Assembly: GCA_947472795.1 (NCBI GenBank)
Contig: CANJBL010000016.1
Location: forward strand, 1-50,566
Direction: 5' to 3'
Length of the DNA stretch: 50,566 nucleotides
Source of the DNA: Fidelibacterota bacterium
GTDB taxonomy: Bacteria > Pseudomonadota > Alphaproteobacteria > Rhodospirillales > Rhodospirillaceae
Each line of letters begins with the position of its first letter. Position 1 is the first letter of the stretch. The position numbers were made by a program, and so were the translations under genes. The notes beneath the pieces are model-generated. The model had not been told where the DNA came from. It made no database searches and worked only from the letters and a program-made list of their open reading frames with translations. This document shows positions 1 through 8,826 of this stretch, piece after piece.

Positions 1-1815
1 CTGACCGGCGTTGTACGTACCGCGCTGACCATTGTTGTTTGGAACTGTGACGGCGAACTGCATGCCGTTCCACTTTTCATAGTAGAACGCGCCGTTCAGA
101 CGCAAGACGCCAGCCCACGTGGTTTTGTAACCAATCTCGAAGTTGTCGAGGGTATCCGCACCATACGGCTTGATGGCCGCGTTGGTGTTGAAACCGCCGG
201 GGCGGTAACCCGTCGAGTAGGTCGCATAGAGCATCTTATCGGACGTAACCTGATACTGCAGGTTGACCTTGTGCGTTTCACCACTGCCCGTCACACGGAA
301 GTTCTGTGTAACGCAGCTGTCGATGTTGGCATAAGCCAAGGGGATCGTGCAGCCAGCGCGGATTGCACCACGGAAGATGCCATTCGTGCCCGTCTGCTTG
401 CGCAGATAGTTGTAGTAGCGGATGCCGCCCGTGAGCGTGATCTGGTCGGTGATCTCGTAGCTGCCTTCGACAAACCCGGCGTAGTCAGAGTTCCGGATGT
501 GCGCGAACGTCAGATACATCGTGTCTTCGGCAATCGGGCGCGGCACGTGGGTGGAGACGTTCACGATCTTGGAAAGGCCAGGATTGTAGTACTCGCCCTT
601 GTTGTCCTGCGGCTGATTTTCAAAGAAGCCACCGAACTGAACGCGCCAGCGATTTTCCTGCGGCGTCGCGAAGCGCAGTTCCAAGCTTTCCTGCTTGCTG
701 CGAGACGGCTGACGGTAGTGCTGAATCGGGTTCAGGAACGTACCATCTGCGAGCGGGAAGTTCGTGTAGCCCGGTGTGCTGTCATAGAAGAGGCTGTAAT
801 ACGTGTAGTCGTTGGCCGTCGAGGTCTGGCGAGCCAGGTAGCTGCCATTGGCGGTCACGTCGAAGATGCCGAGTTTGCCGTCGATGGTCAGCGAGCCGAG
901 CACCCACTTGTCGCGGTTGTAAGGCTTCGACCACTCATGGACGTTCAGATCGCCGTCCTTCGGAACGAACAGGGCGTTACCGCGGCTGTCCGTCGTCTGG
1001 TAGGCGAGCATCGAGTTCACGGTCCAGTCGTCATCGATTTTGAGCAAGCCGGCGACGCGCGCGCCGTATTGTTCGTTCCAGTTGCCGTTCTTTTCGACGA
1101 AATCTTCGTTGCTGGCGACGTACTTGGTGTTCGGATTGTTGTCGCCGAGCTGGAAGGTCACGGTACCCGGTGTGTTATCGATATAGCCGCCGAGCTTGGA
1201 GTAGTAGCCCACCACGCGGACCGCCGCGTTTTCATTGATGGGAACGTTGGTGAAGCCTTCGAACATGGCGCCAGGAGCGCCGGGGCCGAATTTGTTGGCC
1301 TAGACGTCGAGGCCGCCAAAGAACTTCTTCGTATCCGGCTTGTTCGTGATGACGCGCACCACGCCGGCTTCAGCGCTGGCGCCGAACAGCGTGCCTTGCG
1401 GACCGGACAGCGCTTCGATACGCGCAATGTCGTAAAGGTGCATATCCAGCGTACGGCCGTTGGTGACCGACGTTTCGTCAACGTACATGCCCGAGGTCGG
1501 GGCGCCGGCGCCGGTTGCGATACCGCGGAAGTAGACGTTCGAACGGCCAGGTCCGAGCGACGTGATGGTCACGCTGGGCACCAGCTTGATGTAATCGTCG
1601 AGAGCGACGATCTGCTTCTCTTGCATCGCCTCAGTCGAGATGGCCTGGATGGTCAGCGGAACTTTCTGGATGTTTTCTTCGCGACGCTGAGCGGTCACGA
1701 CGATCTCGCCGATGCTCTCTTCAGAGGTCGCCGCGGTCTGGGCGGCCTGAGCAGCAGCTGCTAATAATGGCAGAGCGAGAATGCTTCCACCCAGCAAGTA
1801 CGTTTTCAATTTCAT
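1..1815 (-). pseudogene. TonB-dependent receptor, 5' part, interrupted by an in-frame amber codon
   Basis: This is the N-terminal two-thirds or so of an outer-membrane TonB-dependent receptor; the rest lies beyond the left edge. The ATG at 1815 follows GGGGTG five bases upstream and begins a signal peptide (MKLKTYLLGGSILALPLLAA). A TonB-box-like stretch (GEIVVTAQRREENIQ) and a plug domain follow (VYFRGIATGAGAP, PQGTLFGASAEAGVVRVITN). A TAG stop at 1302-1300 comes after GGLDV, about residue 172. Beyond it the same frame stays open to base 1 and keeps receptor-like barrel sequence (AATYSTGYRPGGFNTN-type end). So this is one nonsense codon, not a frameshift; a GAG-to-TAG change would explain it. 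A GTG three codons upstream (1824) is a less likely start. It is either a recent pseudogene, a suppressed codon or a sequence error. The substrate is unknown. Confidence 0.8.
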
Positions 1816-2122
1816 TATATTCACCCCAAAAAGTGATGTTGGTCGTTATTATGTTGGACGCTATGAAAAGCCACTACGTCCGTATCGCGACACTCCGAAG
1901 GAAGTGGAAGCGTCGGGCCGGCAAGCTACCGGATTGAAGAAAGTTCTCTTTTTTGAGAGCGCATTCAATTATCTTGTAAGCGCGTCACGTCGGATTTGTG
2001 CGATGCTGTGACAGTTTAGTCGCACTTCAACGACAACAACGCGTATATGAATTCAAAGTGATGTGTAAAATTTGTGCGTGCTGCATAATCGAGCACAAAC
2101 ATGATTTGGAAGTGTTGTGAAC
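1816..2122. other. Divergent intergenic region between TonB receptor and sulfotransferase genes
   Basis: About 300 bases separate two divergent start codons, so both promoters should lie here. The stretch is more A+T rich than the flanking genes, notably around 1940-2110. I do not see a convincing conserved operator, a riboswitch or a small gene, and the shared operator found elsewhere in the window is absent. Confidence 0.5.
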
Positions 2123-4138
2123 ATGACTTCAGACTCAAAACTCGAACGAACAACTTCAGTCGAAGATGCGTTGAACACTGCTGTTCAACTTCTTCCACAG
2201 AATCCAGATGTCGCGCTGGCGCAAGCTGAAGAGATTCTGAAAACTGTTCCGAATCATCCGCAAGCAAAATTGGTTGCGGGCTCCGCTTATCGTCGCTTGG
2301 GGCGCTTCGAAGAAGCGCGTGCCGTTCTGGAAGCGCTCGCGAAAGCAGAACCACGCTCGCCTGTTACGGCGCTTGAGCTGGGACGCGCAGCACTGGAACT
2401 CGGTGACAGCGACACAGCGGTCAAAGAACTGCGCCGCGCCGTCAAATTAAAAACCGACTATGCCGAAGCTTGGGTTGCGCTGGCCGATGCACTTCGCCTC
2501 GCCGGTGACGAGAAAGAAGCCGACAGCGCCTATCTTCAAAGCGTGCGCGCGTCCACGCGCGATCCTTTCCTTTCGGAAGCCGCGCTTGCCATGGTCGACG
2601 GCAAGTTAGGAGTTGCCGAGCCTTTGCTGCGTCAACGTTTGAAGAATCAGCCGACCGACGTCGCGGCGCTTCGCATGCTTGGCGAACTTGCGTTGCGTCT
2701 CGGTCGCGAAGAAGACGGCATTTTGTTGTTGCGGCGCGTTCTTGAACTCTCACCCGGTTTTGACACCGCGCGAGAACTTCTGGCGCGCACCATTGGCCGT
2801 GGGCACCGCTTGCAGGAAGCCATAGATGAAGCCGACATTCTGCTTCAGGGATCCACAAAGAATGTTTCCATGGCGATGTTCAAAGCATCGCTTTTGGTCC
2901 GCCTCGGCAAGCAGGATCAAGCTGGAGATATCTATAAAGAGGTTCTTGCCCGCAATCCCGCACATCCGAAAATGTGGATGGGCCTTGGACATGTACTCAA
3001 GACAACGGGCAAGCAGGCGGAAGCCGTCGCGGCGTATCGCAAGGCTTTGGATCAACAGCCAACATTGGGTGAGTCTTGGTGGAGCCTCGCCAACCTTAAG
3101 ACGGTCCGCTTCTCGGAGCAGGATGTGAACGCCATGCGGACGGCGTTGCGGCGGACTGAAGACAAAGAGGACTTGCTTCACCTGCACTTTTCGCTGGGCA
3201 AAGCTATGGAGGATGAACACAAGGACGAGGACGCGTTCCGATATTACACGGAAGGCAATCGCCTGCGGCGGACTCAAATCGAGTATTCAGCAGACGATAC
3301 CGAAGACCAGTGCAAGCGTATTGCTGCCGTGTTCACGCCCGACTTCCTGGCGGCGCGTGCCGGGCAAGGATTTCCCGCACGCGATCCCATTTTCATCGTC
3401 GGGCTGCCGCGCGCGGGCTCGACGCTGATCGAGCAGATCCTTTCCAGTCACAGTCAGGTCGAAGGCACGATGGAATTGCCCGACATGATGAGTATGGTTT
3501 CGCGCATGCGCAAAGCCGAGGTAAAGGACGGCGCCAAAAAATATCCCGAACTGCTCGCGGACCTGGATGCGGATGCGCTGAAAGCGCTCGGTCAGGAATA
3601 TATGGAGCGTACGTGCGCTGTGCGCCAAACCGACCGACCGTTCTTTATTGATAAAATGCCGAACAACTGGCTGCATGCGGGCGTCATCCAGCTCATTCTG
3701 CCCAATGCAAAGATCATTGATGCGCGGCGTCATCCCCTCGGCTGCTGCCTGTCGGCCTGGAAACAGCATTTCGCGCGCGGCCAAGGCTTCTCCTATGACT
3801 TGGTGGATGTAGGCCGCTACTACAGAGACTACGTTTCACTGATGAAACATTTCGATACGGTTGCGCCGGGCCGTATTCACCGTGTGATCTATGAGCAGAT
3901 GGTAAGCGACACCGAAAATGAGGTGCGCCGCCTGCTGGACTACGTGGGGTTGCCCTTCGAGGAAGGCTGCCTCGAGTTCTATCGTAACGACCGCGCGGTT
4001 CGTACCGCAAGTTCAGAGCAGGTCCGCAAACCTATCTTCACGGACGCGGTCGACCACTGGAAGCGGTTCGAGCCGTGGCTGAAGCCGCTGGTAGACACCC
4101 TGGGGCCTGTGCTCACCAGTTACCCAGCTGCTCCCTAA
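2123..4138 (+). CDS. TPR-repeat sulfotransferase family protein
   Basis: A 671-residue two-part protein. Residues ~1-330 are tandem tetratricopeptide repeats (for example ALELGRAALELGDSDTAVKE and MWMGLGHVLKTTGKQAEAV). The C-terminal part, from ~420, is a PAPS-dependent sulfotransferase domain: PIFIVGLPRAGSTLIEQIL is the 5'-phosphosulfate loop, and RHPLGCCLSAW near residue 540 is the region of the 3'-phosphate-binding motif. No signal peptide is seen, so it is probably cytoplasmic. Proteins of this layout are common in TonB-rich alphaproteobacteria, often beside receptor genes as here, but their acceptor is generally unknown. GGAAG at 2108-2112 is compatible with the ATG at 2123 or with a GTG at 2117 two codons upstream. 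A terminator-like hairpin follows the stop. Confidence 0.88.
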   Translation: MTSDSKLERTTSVEDALNTAVQLLPQNPDVALAQAEEILKTVPNHPQAKLVAGSAYRRLGRFEEARAVLEALAKAEPRSPVTALELGRAALELGDSDTAVKELRRAVKLKTDYAEAWVALADALRLAGDEKEADSAYLQSVRASTRDPFLSEAALAMVDGKLGVAEPLLRQRLKNQPTDVAALRMLGELALRLGREEDGILLLRRVLELSPGFDTARELLARTIGRGHRLQEAIDEADILLQGSTKNVSMAMFKASLLVRLGKQDQAGDIYKEVLARNPAHPKMWMGLGHVLKTTGKQAEAVAAYRKALDQQPTLGESWWSLANLKTVRFSEQDVNAMRTALRRTEDKEDLLHLHFSLGKAMEDEHKDEDAFRYYTEGNRLRRTQIEYSADDTEDQCKRIAAVFTPDFLAARAGQGFPARDPIFIVGLPRAGSTLIEQILSSHSQVEGTMELPDMMSMVSRMRKAEVKDGAKKYPELLADLDADALKALGQEYMERTCAVRQTDRPFFIDKMPNNWLHAGVIQLILPNAKIIDARRHPLGCCLSAWKQHFARGQGFSYDLVDVGRYYRDYVSLMKHFDTVAPGRIHRVIYEQMVSDTENEVRRLLDYVGLPFEEGCLEFYRNDRAVRTASSEQVRKPIFTDAVDHWKRFEPWLKPLVDTLGPVLTSYPAAP

Positions 4139-4155
4139 AGGTTTTCGCGCCGGAA

Positions 4156-4203
4156 AGCCCTTGAGAACGGCGACTTTATTGCCGTTCGGGCTGCTATTTT
4201 ATT
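4156..4203 (+). terminator. Rho-independent terminator after the sulfotransferase gene
   Basis: GAACGGC (4165-4171) pairs with GCCGTTC (4181-4187). Outside it AGCCC (4156-4160) pairs with GGGCT (4188-4192), with four unpaired bases on the left side. The T-rich run TATTTTATT follows immediately. It lies about 18 bases after the stop codon. Confidence 0.6.
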
Positions 4204-4352
4204 GTAAGTGCCGACTCCTTTACTGGGTGCGTATGATTTGAGCACCCGGCCCAATCGCCTATAGCGCCCCGCGCATTACACCTTATTTTATCGAATAAAG
4301 CGGTGCGCGCCGGCACGTGCGCACCCTGCCCGCGGCGAAATGGAGTGGACTC

Positions 4353-4838
4353 ATGGCCACGCGAGAAACGTATCAATTGCAGATCAACGGCGAGCAGCAC
4401 AGCGTGCGGGCTACGCCAGACACCCCCCTCCTCTGGGTCCTGCGAGATATGGTGGGACTGACAGGAACGAAATTCGGTTGCGGTATCGCCCAATGCGGCG
4501 CCTGCACGGTCCATGTCGACAATGAAGTGCGCAGATCTTGCGTCACACCGGTCGGTAGCATCGGCTCAAAGCCCATCACCACCATCGAGGGTGTAAGCCA
4601 GACTGAGGTGGGGCGTTTCGTCCAAGACCAGTGGCTGAAGACCGACGTCGTGCAGTGTGGTTATTGCCAATCGGGTCAAATCCTCGCCGCCTTGGCGCTC
4701 GTCAAATCGAAGGCTGACATCACCGATGCCGATATCGACACGCACCTGAGCGGCAACGTCTGCCGGTGCGGCACTTATCCGCGTATCCGGGCTGCCATTC
4801 ATTCCATTTCCCAAGGTTTGAAAGGAAAGACGGCATGA
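4353..4838 (+). CDS. (2Fe-2S)-binding small subunit of a xanthine-oxidase-family molybdenum hydroxylase (IorA-like)
   Basis: A 161-residue electron-transfer subunit. The plant-type [2Fe-2S] cluster motif GCGIAQCGAC lies near residues 42-51. The C-terminal [2Fe-2S] domain has CGYCQSGQ near 102 and NVCRCGTYPRI near 136. This is the usual small subunit of isoquinoline 1-oxidoreductase-type enzymes, which hydroxylate N-heterocycles or aldehydes using water. The ATG at 4353 has GGAG about eight bases upstream; an upstream in-frame GTG (4317) would only add a poorly conserved leader. The next gene overlaps by ATGA, so the two are co-translated. No FAD-binding middle subunit is present, as is typical of the two-subunit Ior type. 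The actual substrate cannot be inferred. Confidence 0.9.
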   Translation: MATRETYQLQINGEQHSVRATPDTPLLWVLRDMVGLTGTKFGCGIAQCGACTVHVDNEVRRSCVTPVGSIGSKPITTIEGVSQTEVGRFVQDQWLKTDVVQCGYCQSGQILAALALVKSKADITDADIDTHLSGNVCRCGTYPRIRAAIHSISQGLKGKTA

Positions 4839-6946
4839 AACAGGCACACATCAGTCGTCGCGGCTTCCTGAAAGTCGCCTCCGCCGCTGGCCTGGTGATC
4901 GGGTTTGATTTCCCGGCCCGCGCTGCGCAAACGCAGTCAGCAGCATTCACACCGAACGCGTTCCTCAAGATCGATGATAAGGGCGTCGTTACGCTGCAGC
5001 TGCCGAAGTCGGAAATGGGTCAGGGCACTTACACCGCCATCGTCATGATGGTGGCCGAAGAGCTGGAAGTGAGCCCTAAAGACATCGTCGTGGAAATCCC
5101 CGACGCCTCGGGCAAAAAGTTCGCTCCTGTCAGTCAAAGCACTGGCGGTTCCGATGCTGTGCGTACGACCTGGGAGCCAATGCGCACTGCCGGCGCCGTT
5201 GCGCGGTCCATGCTGATCGATGCCGCCGCGCAGGATTGGAAGGTGGACGCTTCCACCCTTCACGCCGAGGACGGCAAAGTGATTCATGACGCAAGTGGCA
5301 AGAGCGCCGCTTACGGTAGCCTTGTTGGCGCGGCCGCGAAGCTGAAAGCACCTGAAAAGGTCAATCTGAAAGATCCGAGCAAGTTCAAGATCATCGGCAA
5401 GCCGACGTTGCGCTTGGATGCCGCCGGCAAAGTGAATGGCAGCACGGTCTATGGCATCGACGTGCGCTTTGACGGATTGAAGATTGCCTCTCTCGCCCAG
5501 TCGCCAGTCATCGGCGGCAAGGTAAAGGACCTGAACGAAGCCGCTGCCTTGAAGATCGAAGGCGTGGTCAAGGTCGTCAATCTGGGCGATGCGGTCGCTG
5601 TTGTGGCGGATGACATGTGGACAGCTAAACAGGGCCTTGCGGCCCTGAACGTGACTTGGGACGAAGGCGAGAACGCCAAACTCAGTCAGGCTGATATCGT
5701 CAATCAGCTCCTGGCAGCAGGTGAGAAGGAAGGCGCAGTGGCCGGTGAAACCGGCAAAGTCGCCGATGTCATGGGCAAGCCCGGCGCAAAGATTATCAGC
5801 GCCACCTATCAGCAGCCCTTTCTAGCCCATGCTCCCATGGAGCCGTCGAACTGCACCGCACATGTGACGGCAGATAGATGCGAGATCTGGGTCGGCACGC
5901 AGGACCCCGGCGAGACGCGCGCAAGAGCCGCGGCAGGATCGGGCCTGCCGCCGGCATCGGTCACAGTGCACAATTACCTGGTCGGCGGCGGCTTCGGACG
6001 TCGTCTTGAAGGCGATATGGCCGAGCGCGCCGCGCAAATCTCCAAAGCCGCTGGCATGCCGGTGAAGGTGGTCTGGAGCCGTGAAGAGGACATCCAGCAT
6101 GACCTCTACCGTCCATACTATTACGACAAAATCTCCGCAGCCGTGGATGAGTCGGGTAAGCCTGTCGCCTGGTCACACCGTATTGTTGGCTCGTCGATCA
6201 TGGCTCGTCTTTATCCTAAGGGTTTCAAAGGCGTGGACGAGGATGCCGTCGATGGAGCGGTGAGCACGCCCTACGACATTCCGAACACGCGGGTTGAATA
6301 CGTCCGCCAAGATAGCCCGGTGATCACCAGCTGGTGGCGCGGCGTGGGTCCGCTCCGCAGCATCTTCGTGGTGGAAAGCTTCATCGACGAACTCGCTGCC
6401 GCGGCTAAGATTGATCCCGTCGCCTACCGCCTTAGCCTCATCAAAGACGCCCGTGCGAAAGCTGTGCTGCAAAAAGCCGCCGAAATGTCCGACTGGGGTA
6501 ACCCGGTCCAGGGTCTGCATCGCGGCATCGCACTGCTCAATGCCTGGGATACCTACCTCGCGGAAGTAGTCGAACTGGAGCTGAAGAACGGAACTCCGAT
6601 TGTGAAACGCGTTGTCGCAGTGGTGGATTGTGGCCAAGTCGTCAATCCGTCCGGCGTTGAAGCCCAATTGATGGGCGGAGTCATCTTCGGCCTTACTGCC
6701 GGGCTGTTCAGCGAGATCACCATCAACAACGGTCGTGTGCAGCAGTCGAACTTCCATGACTACCGCATGATCCGGATGGATAACTGCCCAAAGATCGAGA
6801 CCTACATCATGCCCAGCAATGAGAAGCCGGGCGGCATGGGCGAACCACCGTGCGCTGGTTTGATGCCGGCTCTGGCGAACGCGATGTTTGCCGCCACCGG
6901 ACGGCGCATCCGCAAGCTGCCGGTCCTATCGAGCGTGACAACCTAA
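4835..6946 (+). CDS. Molybdopterin-binding large subunit, isoquinoline 1-oxidoreductase beta-like, Tat-exported
   Basis: A 703-residue catalytic subunit beginning at an ATG that overlaps the upstream TGA, with AAAGGAAAG as ribosome site. SRRGFLKVASAAG at residues ~7-19 is a twin-arginine signal, so the folded holoenzyme is expected in the periplasm. Family motifs in order are GGSDAVRTTW, MEPSNCTAHV and GTQDPGETR, then VGGGFGRRLEGD near the cofactor. Near the C terminus MGEPPCAGLMPALANA carries the glutamate that acts as base in this family. It forms one operon with the [2Fe-2S] subunit. The C terminus ends soon after the GEPP motif, as in other members of the two-subunit type. Confidence 0.9.
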   Translation: MKQAHISRRGFLKVASAAGLVIGFDFPARAAQTQSAAFTPNAFLKIDDKGVVTLQLPKSEMGQGTYTAIVMMVAEELEVSPKDIVVEIPDASGKKFAPVSQSTGGSDAVRTTWEPMRTAGAVARSMLIDAAAQDWKVDASTLHAEDGKVIHDASGKSAAYGSLVGAAAKLKAPEKVNLKDPSKFKIIGKPTLRLDAAGKVNGSTVYGIDVRFDGLKIASLAQSPVIGGKVKDLNEAAALKIEGVVKVVNLGDAVAVVADDMWTAKQGLAALNVTWDEGENAKLSQADIVNQLLAAGEKEGAVAGETGKVADVMGKPGAKIISATYQQPFLAHAPMEPSNCTAHVTADRCEIWVGTQDPGETRARAAAGSGLPPASVTVHNYLVGGGFGRRLEGDMAERAAQISKAAGMPVKVVWSREEDIQHDLYRPYYYDKISAAVDESGKPVAWSHRIVGSSIMARLYPKGFKGVDEDAVDGAVSTPYDIPNTRVEYVRQDSPVITSWWRGVGPLRSIFVVESFIDELAAAAKIDPVAYRLSLIKDARAKAVLQKAAEMSDWGNPVQGLHRGIALLNAWDTYLAEVVELELKNGTPIVKRVVAVVDCGQVVNPSGVEAQLMGGVIFGLTAGLFSEITINNGRVQQSNFHDYRMIRMDNCPKIETYIMPSNEKPGGMGEPPCAGLMPALANAMFAATGRRIRKLPVLSSVTT

Positions 6947-6953
6947 AAGAAAA

Positions 6954-6990
6954 CCGCCGCCGGGATTGCACCGGCGGCGGTAATTTCTCT
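6954..6990. terminator. Bidirectional terminator between molybdenum hydroxylase and esterase genes
   Basis: A perfect 10-bp stem, CCGCCGCCGG (6954-6963) with CCGGCGGCGG (6971-6980), encloses a 7-base loop. TAATTTCTCT follows on the plus strand, and GTTTTCTTTT follows on the minus strand. It lies between convergent genes and can serve both. Confidence 0.85.
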
Positions 6991-7012
6991 GAGCGTTGAA
7001 GGGTCTCTAGTC

Positions 7013-8014
7013 TTACTCGCGACCCGGCTTGCGGCGTGTGCCGCCGAAGCCTTCTTTGACCCACTCAATAACTTCCTTCCCGAAGTAGTCGTCGGCCGTA
7101 TTGAAGTGACCGAATTCGCTCAGGTGGTTGTGGTACTTGAGCTGAAGAAGACGCGGGCAGCGCCCGCCGTCACGTTCACAGAGCGCTGTGAACAGCTCGC
7201 CAGTTGTTCCGACCAAGTTGAGCTGGTCGAATTCCGAGATGACCAGCATGACCGGCACGTGGCTGTCGTTCACACGCGCCGTGATTGAGCGTGAGGGCCA
7301 CTTAGACAGGTCGTCACCAAAGTACTGCGTCACGCCTCCGGCCAAGCTTGGATCGTCTTTATCGGCGTGCAGCACGTAACGGCCGCTAAGCAAGATCGAG
7401 CCGGCAATGCCGGGGCCCGTATCAGGCTGAAAGCGCCGATCGAAAGTGTACTGGGCCACGTGGCTCGCGCCCGCAGAGTGGCCGAAGAGATAGATGCGGT
7501 TGGGATCGCCGCCATACTTCTTGGCGTTTTCCTTCACCCATGCCACAGCATCGCGCACATCTTGGCCGCCAGAGGGCCATTTGAACTCAGGCGCAAGACG
7601 GTAATCGGCGTTGATGGCAAGAAAGCCGTTCTTGGCGAAGTAATACATGATGTTGGCGTGGATCAGCGGACTTGTATCGCGAGCGCTCGCGATATAACCG
7701 CCACCATGGAAGTAAACCATCACCGGCAAGTTTGACTTACCTTCCGGCTGATAGACATCGACCTTTTGGCGCTCGTGTTTGCCGTAGGCTTGGTCCTTGG
7801 TCACTTTGACGCCGGCTTTCGAAGCCGCCTGTAACTGTGCACCGAAGAGTTCGTCGGACGGGTTGCCGCGGCCCCAGGCCTGCTCGATGAGCTTGCGCTT
7901 CTCTTCAGCTGACGGTGTTTGCGCGGACGTGGGATTGGCCAGCACCAAACCCATCAGCGCGGCACAAACGCATGCCGCCAAATATCCGAACACCTTCGTG
8001 ATGTTATCTTTCAC
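7013..8014 (-). CDS. Secreted alpha/beta-hydrolase (HSL/carboxylesterase-like)
   Basis: A 333-residue esterase-type hydrolase. The GTG at 8014 is chosen because GGGAGGATC lies just upstream and because it begins a signal peptide (about residues 1-31, ending ANPTSAQ). The HGGG oxyanion-hole motif is at 103-106 and the nucleophile elbow GHSAG at 178-182 (Ser180). The likely acid is Asp263 (ISEFDQL) and the likely base His303 (SEFGHF). These features fit the hormone-sensitive-lipase/BD-FAE group, which cleaves small esters. The location is probably periplasmic. It stands alone on the minus strand, converging on the molybdenum hydroxylase operon. The substrate is not predictable. Confidence 0.82.
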   Translation of the reverse strand: MKDNITKVFGYLAACVCAALMGLVLANPTSAQTPSAEEKRKLIEQAWGRGNPSDELFGAQLQAASKAGVKVTKDQAYGKHERQKVDVYQPEGKSNLPVMVYFHGGGYIASARDTSPLIHANIMYYFAKNGFLAINADYRLAPEFKWPSGGQDVRDAVAWVKENAKKYGGDPNRIYLFGHSAGASHVAQYTFDRRFQPDTGPGIAGSILLSGRYVLHADKDDPSLAGGVTQYFGDDLSKWPSRSITARVNDSHVPVMLVISEFDQLNLVGTTGELFTALCERDGGRCPRLLQLKYHNHLSEFGHFNTADDYFGKEVIEWVKEGFGGTRRKPGRE

Positions 8015-8070
8015 GGAATGATCCTCCCAATGTTTATAGAACTTTGATTTTAACGCAGTGCGTGATGGGT

Positions 8071-8109
8071 GGACCGGCCACCCGCTGGGGGGCAGAGAGT
8101 GGCCGGTCC
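8071..8109 (-). other. 11-bp perfect inverted repeat upstream of the esterase gene
   Basis: GGACCGGCCAC (8071-8081) and GTGGCCGGTCC (8099-8109) form a perfect stem with a 17-base loop. It lies about 57 bases 5' of the esterase start and 195 bases past the end of the upstream minus-strand gene. No T-run follows on either strand, so it is not a standard intrinsic terminator. A leader hairpin or a protein-binding palindrome are alternatives. Confidence 0.45.
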
Positions 8110-8303
8110 GGCGTGCTGTAGCCTTGCGAGGGTGAGGAGCACGCTGTGTGACTTCGGATACTACCGGCATGGCGGGCAAAAGGATTTACCCACAGCGAAG
8201 CGTACTTTCTTCAGAGCGTGCGATCGCTCACAAGCTGGTTGGTTTGTGTCTCACTCGTAACAGAAAAACATGAATTGCTAAACCAATGCCGGGTGCTTTT
8301 GGC

Positions 8304-8672
8304 CTAGTGCTTTTTGCTTAAAAGCGTCTTCGCTTCGGCGTTATCAATCGTCACGATCTTATCGATCATGCAGACACCGCCTGAATCGAGCGGTCTCAAC
8401 GTATCCTGCACGCACAAGCGATTAATCGAGGTTTCGTAAGCAAAGCCGTTTGTGGCGAGCTGGCTACAATTATTGAGCAGATCTATGCGCTTATACCCAC
8501 CACCCCGCATCCGGACGAGGATGGTTTTGTTGTCAATCACAGGAGATTCCGCCATCTGAGCGGTATCGATACACATCTGAGTACCCCCCTTCTCCACCGG
8601 CGATGCAGCGTGCGCCGCGGTTGTTGAAAGAGCCACGATACCCGCCGCAATGACAAAGCCTTTGACACTCAT
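8304..8672 (-). CDS. Small secreted protein, probably DUF6491-like
   Basis: A 122-residue protein with a clear signal peptide (MSVKGFVIAAGIVALSTTAAHAA), so the mature part of about 100 residues should be periplasmic. Four cysteines stand out in the mature part (MCIDTA, NNCSQL, RLCVQD, GVCMID), suggesting two disulfides. The pattern of Y-x-R-I-D-L followed by a cysteine and a final CxID-x-I resembles the DUF6491 family, but I recognise this only loosely. AGGGTGACC precedes the ATG. The function is unknown and the neighbours do not help. Confidence 0.65.
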   Translation of the reverse strand: MSVKGFVIAAGIVALSTTAAHAASPVEKGGTQMCIDTAQMAESPVIDNKTILVRMRGGGYKRIDLLNNCSQLATNGFAYETSINRLCVQDTLRPLDSGGVCMIDKIVTIDNAEAKTLLSKKH

Positions 8673-8826
8673 GAGGTCACCCTGGTGTTACAAAAAGAGC
8701 CTGTTTACCGAGCTTAGTTTAATGCGCCCCAAGTCCCGACGCTAGCTCTAGGACGGTAAATCACATAGAATGACAAGATGTAATTCTTTGCATGCGTATG
8801 AACTCCGTTCGTCCTGAAGGTGCAGA

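Noticed and set aside
271-1764. Long open frame of about 497 codons on the plus strand
   Set aside because: It is antisense to the TonB receptor, has no ribosome site or recognisable domain, and the minus-strand frame encodes clear receptor sequence.
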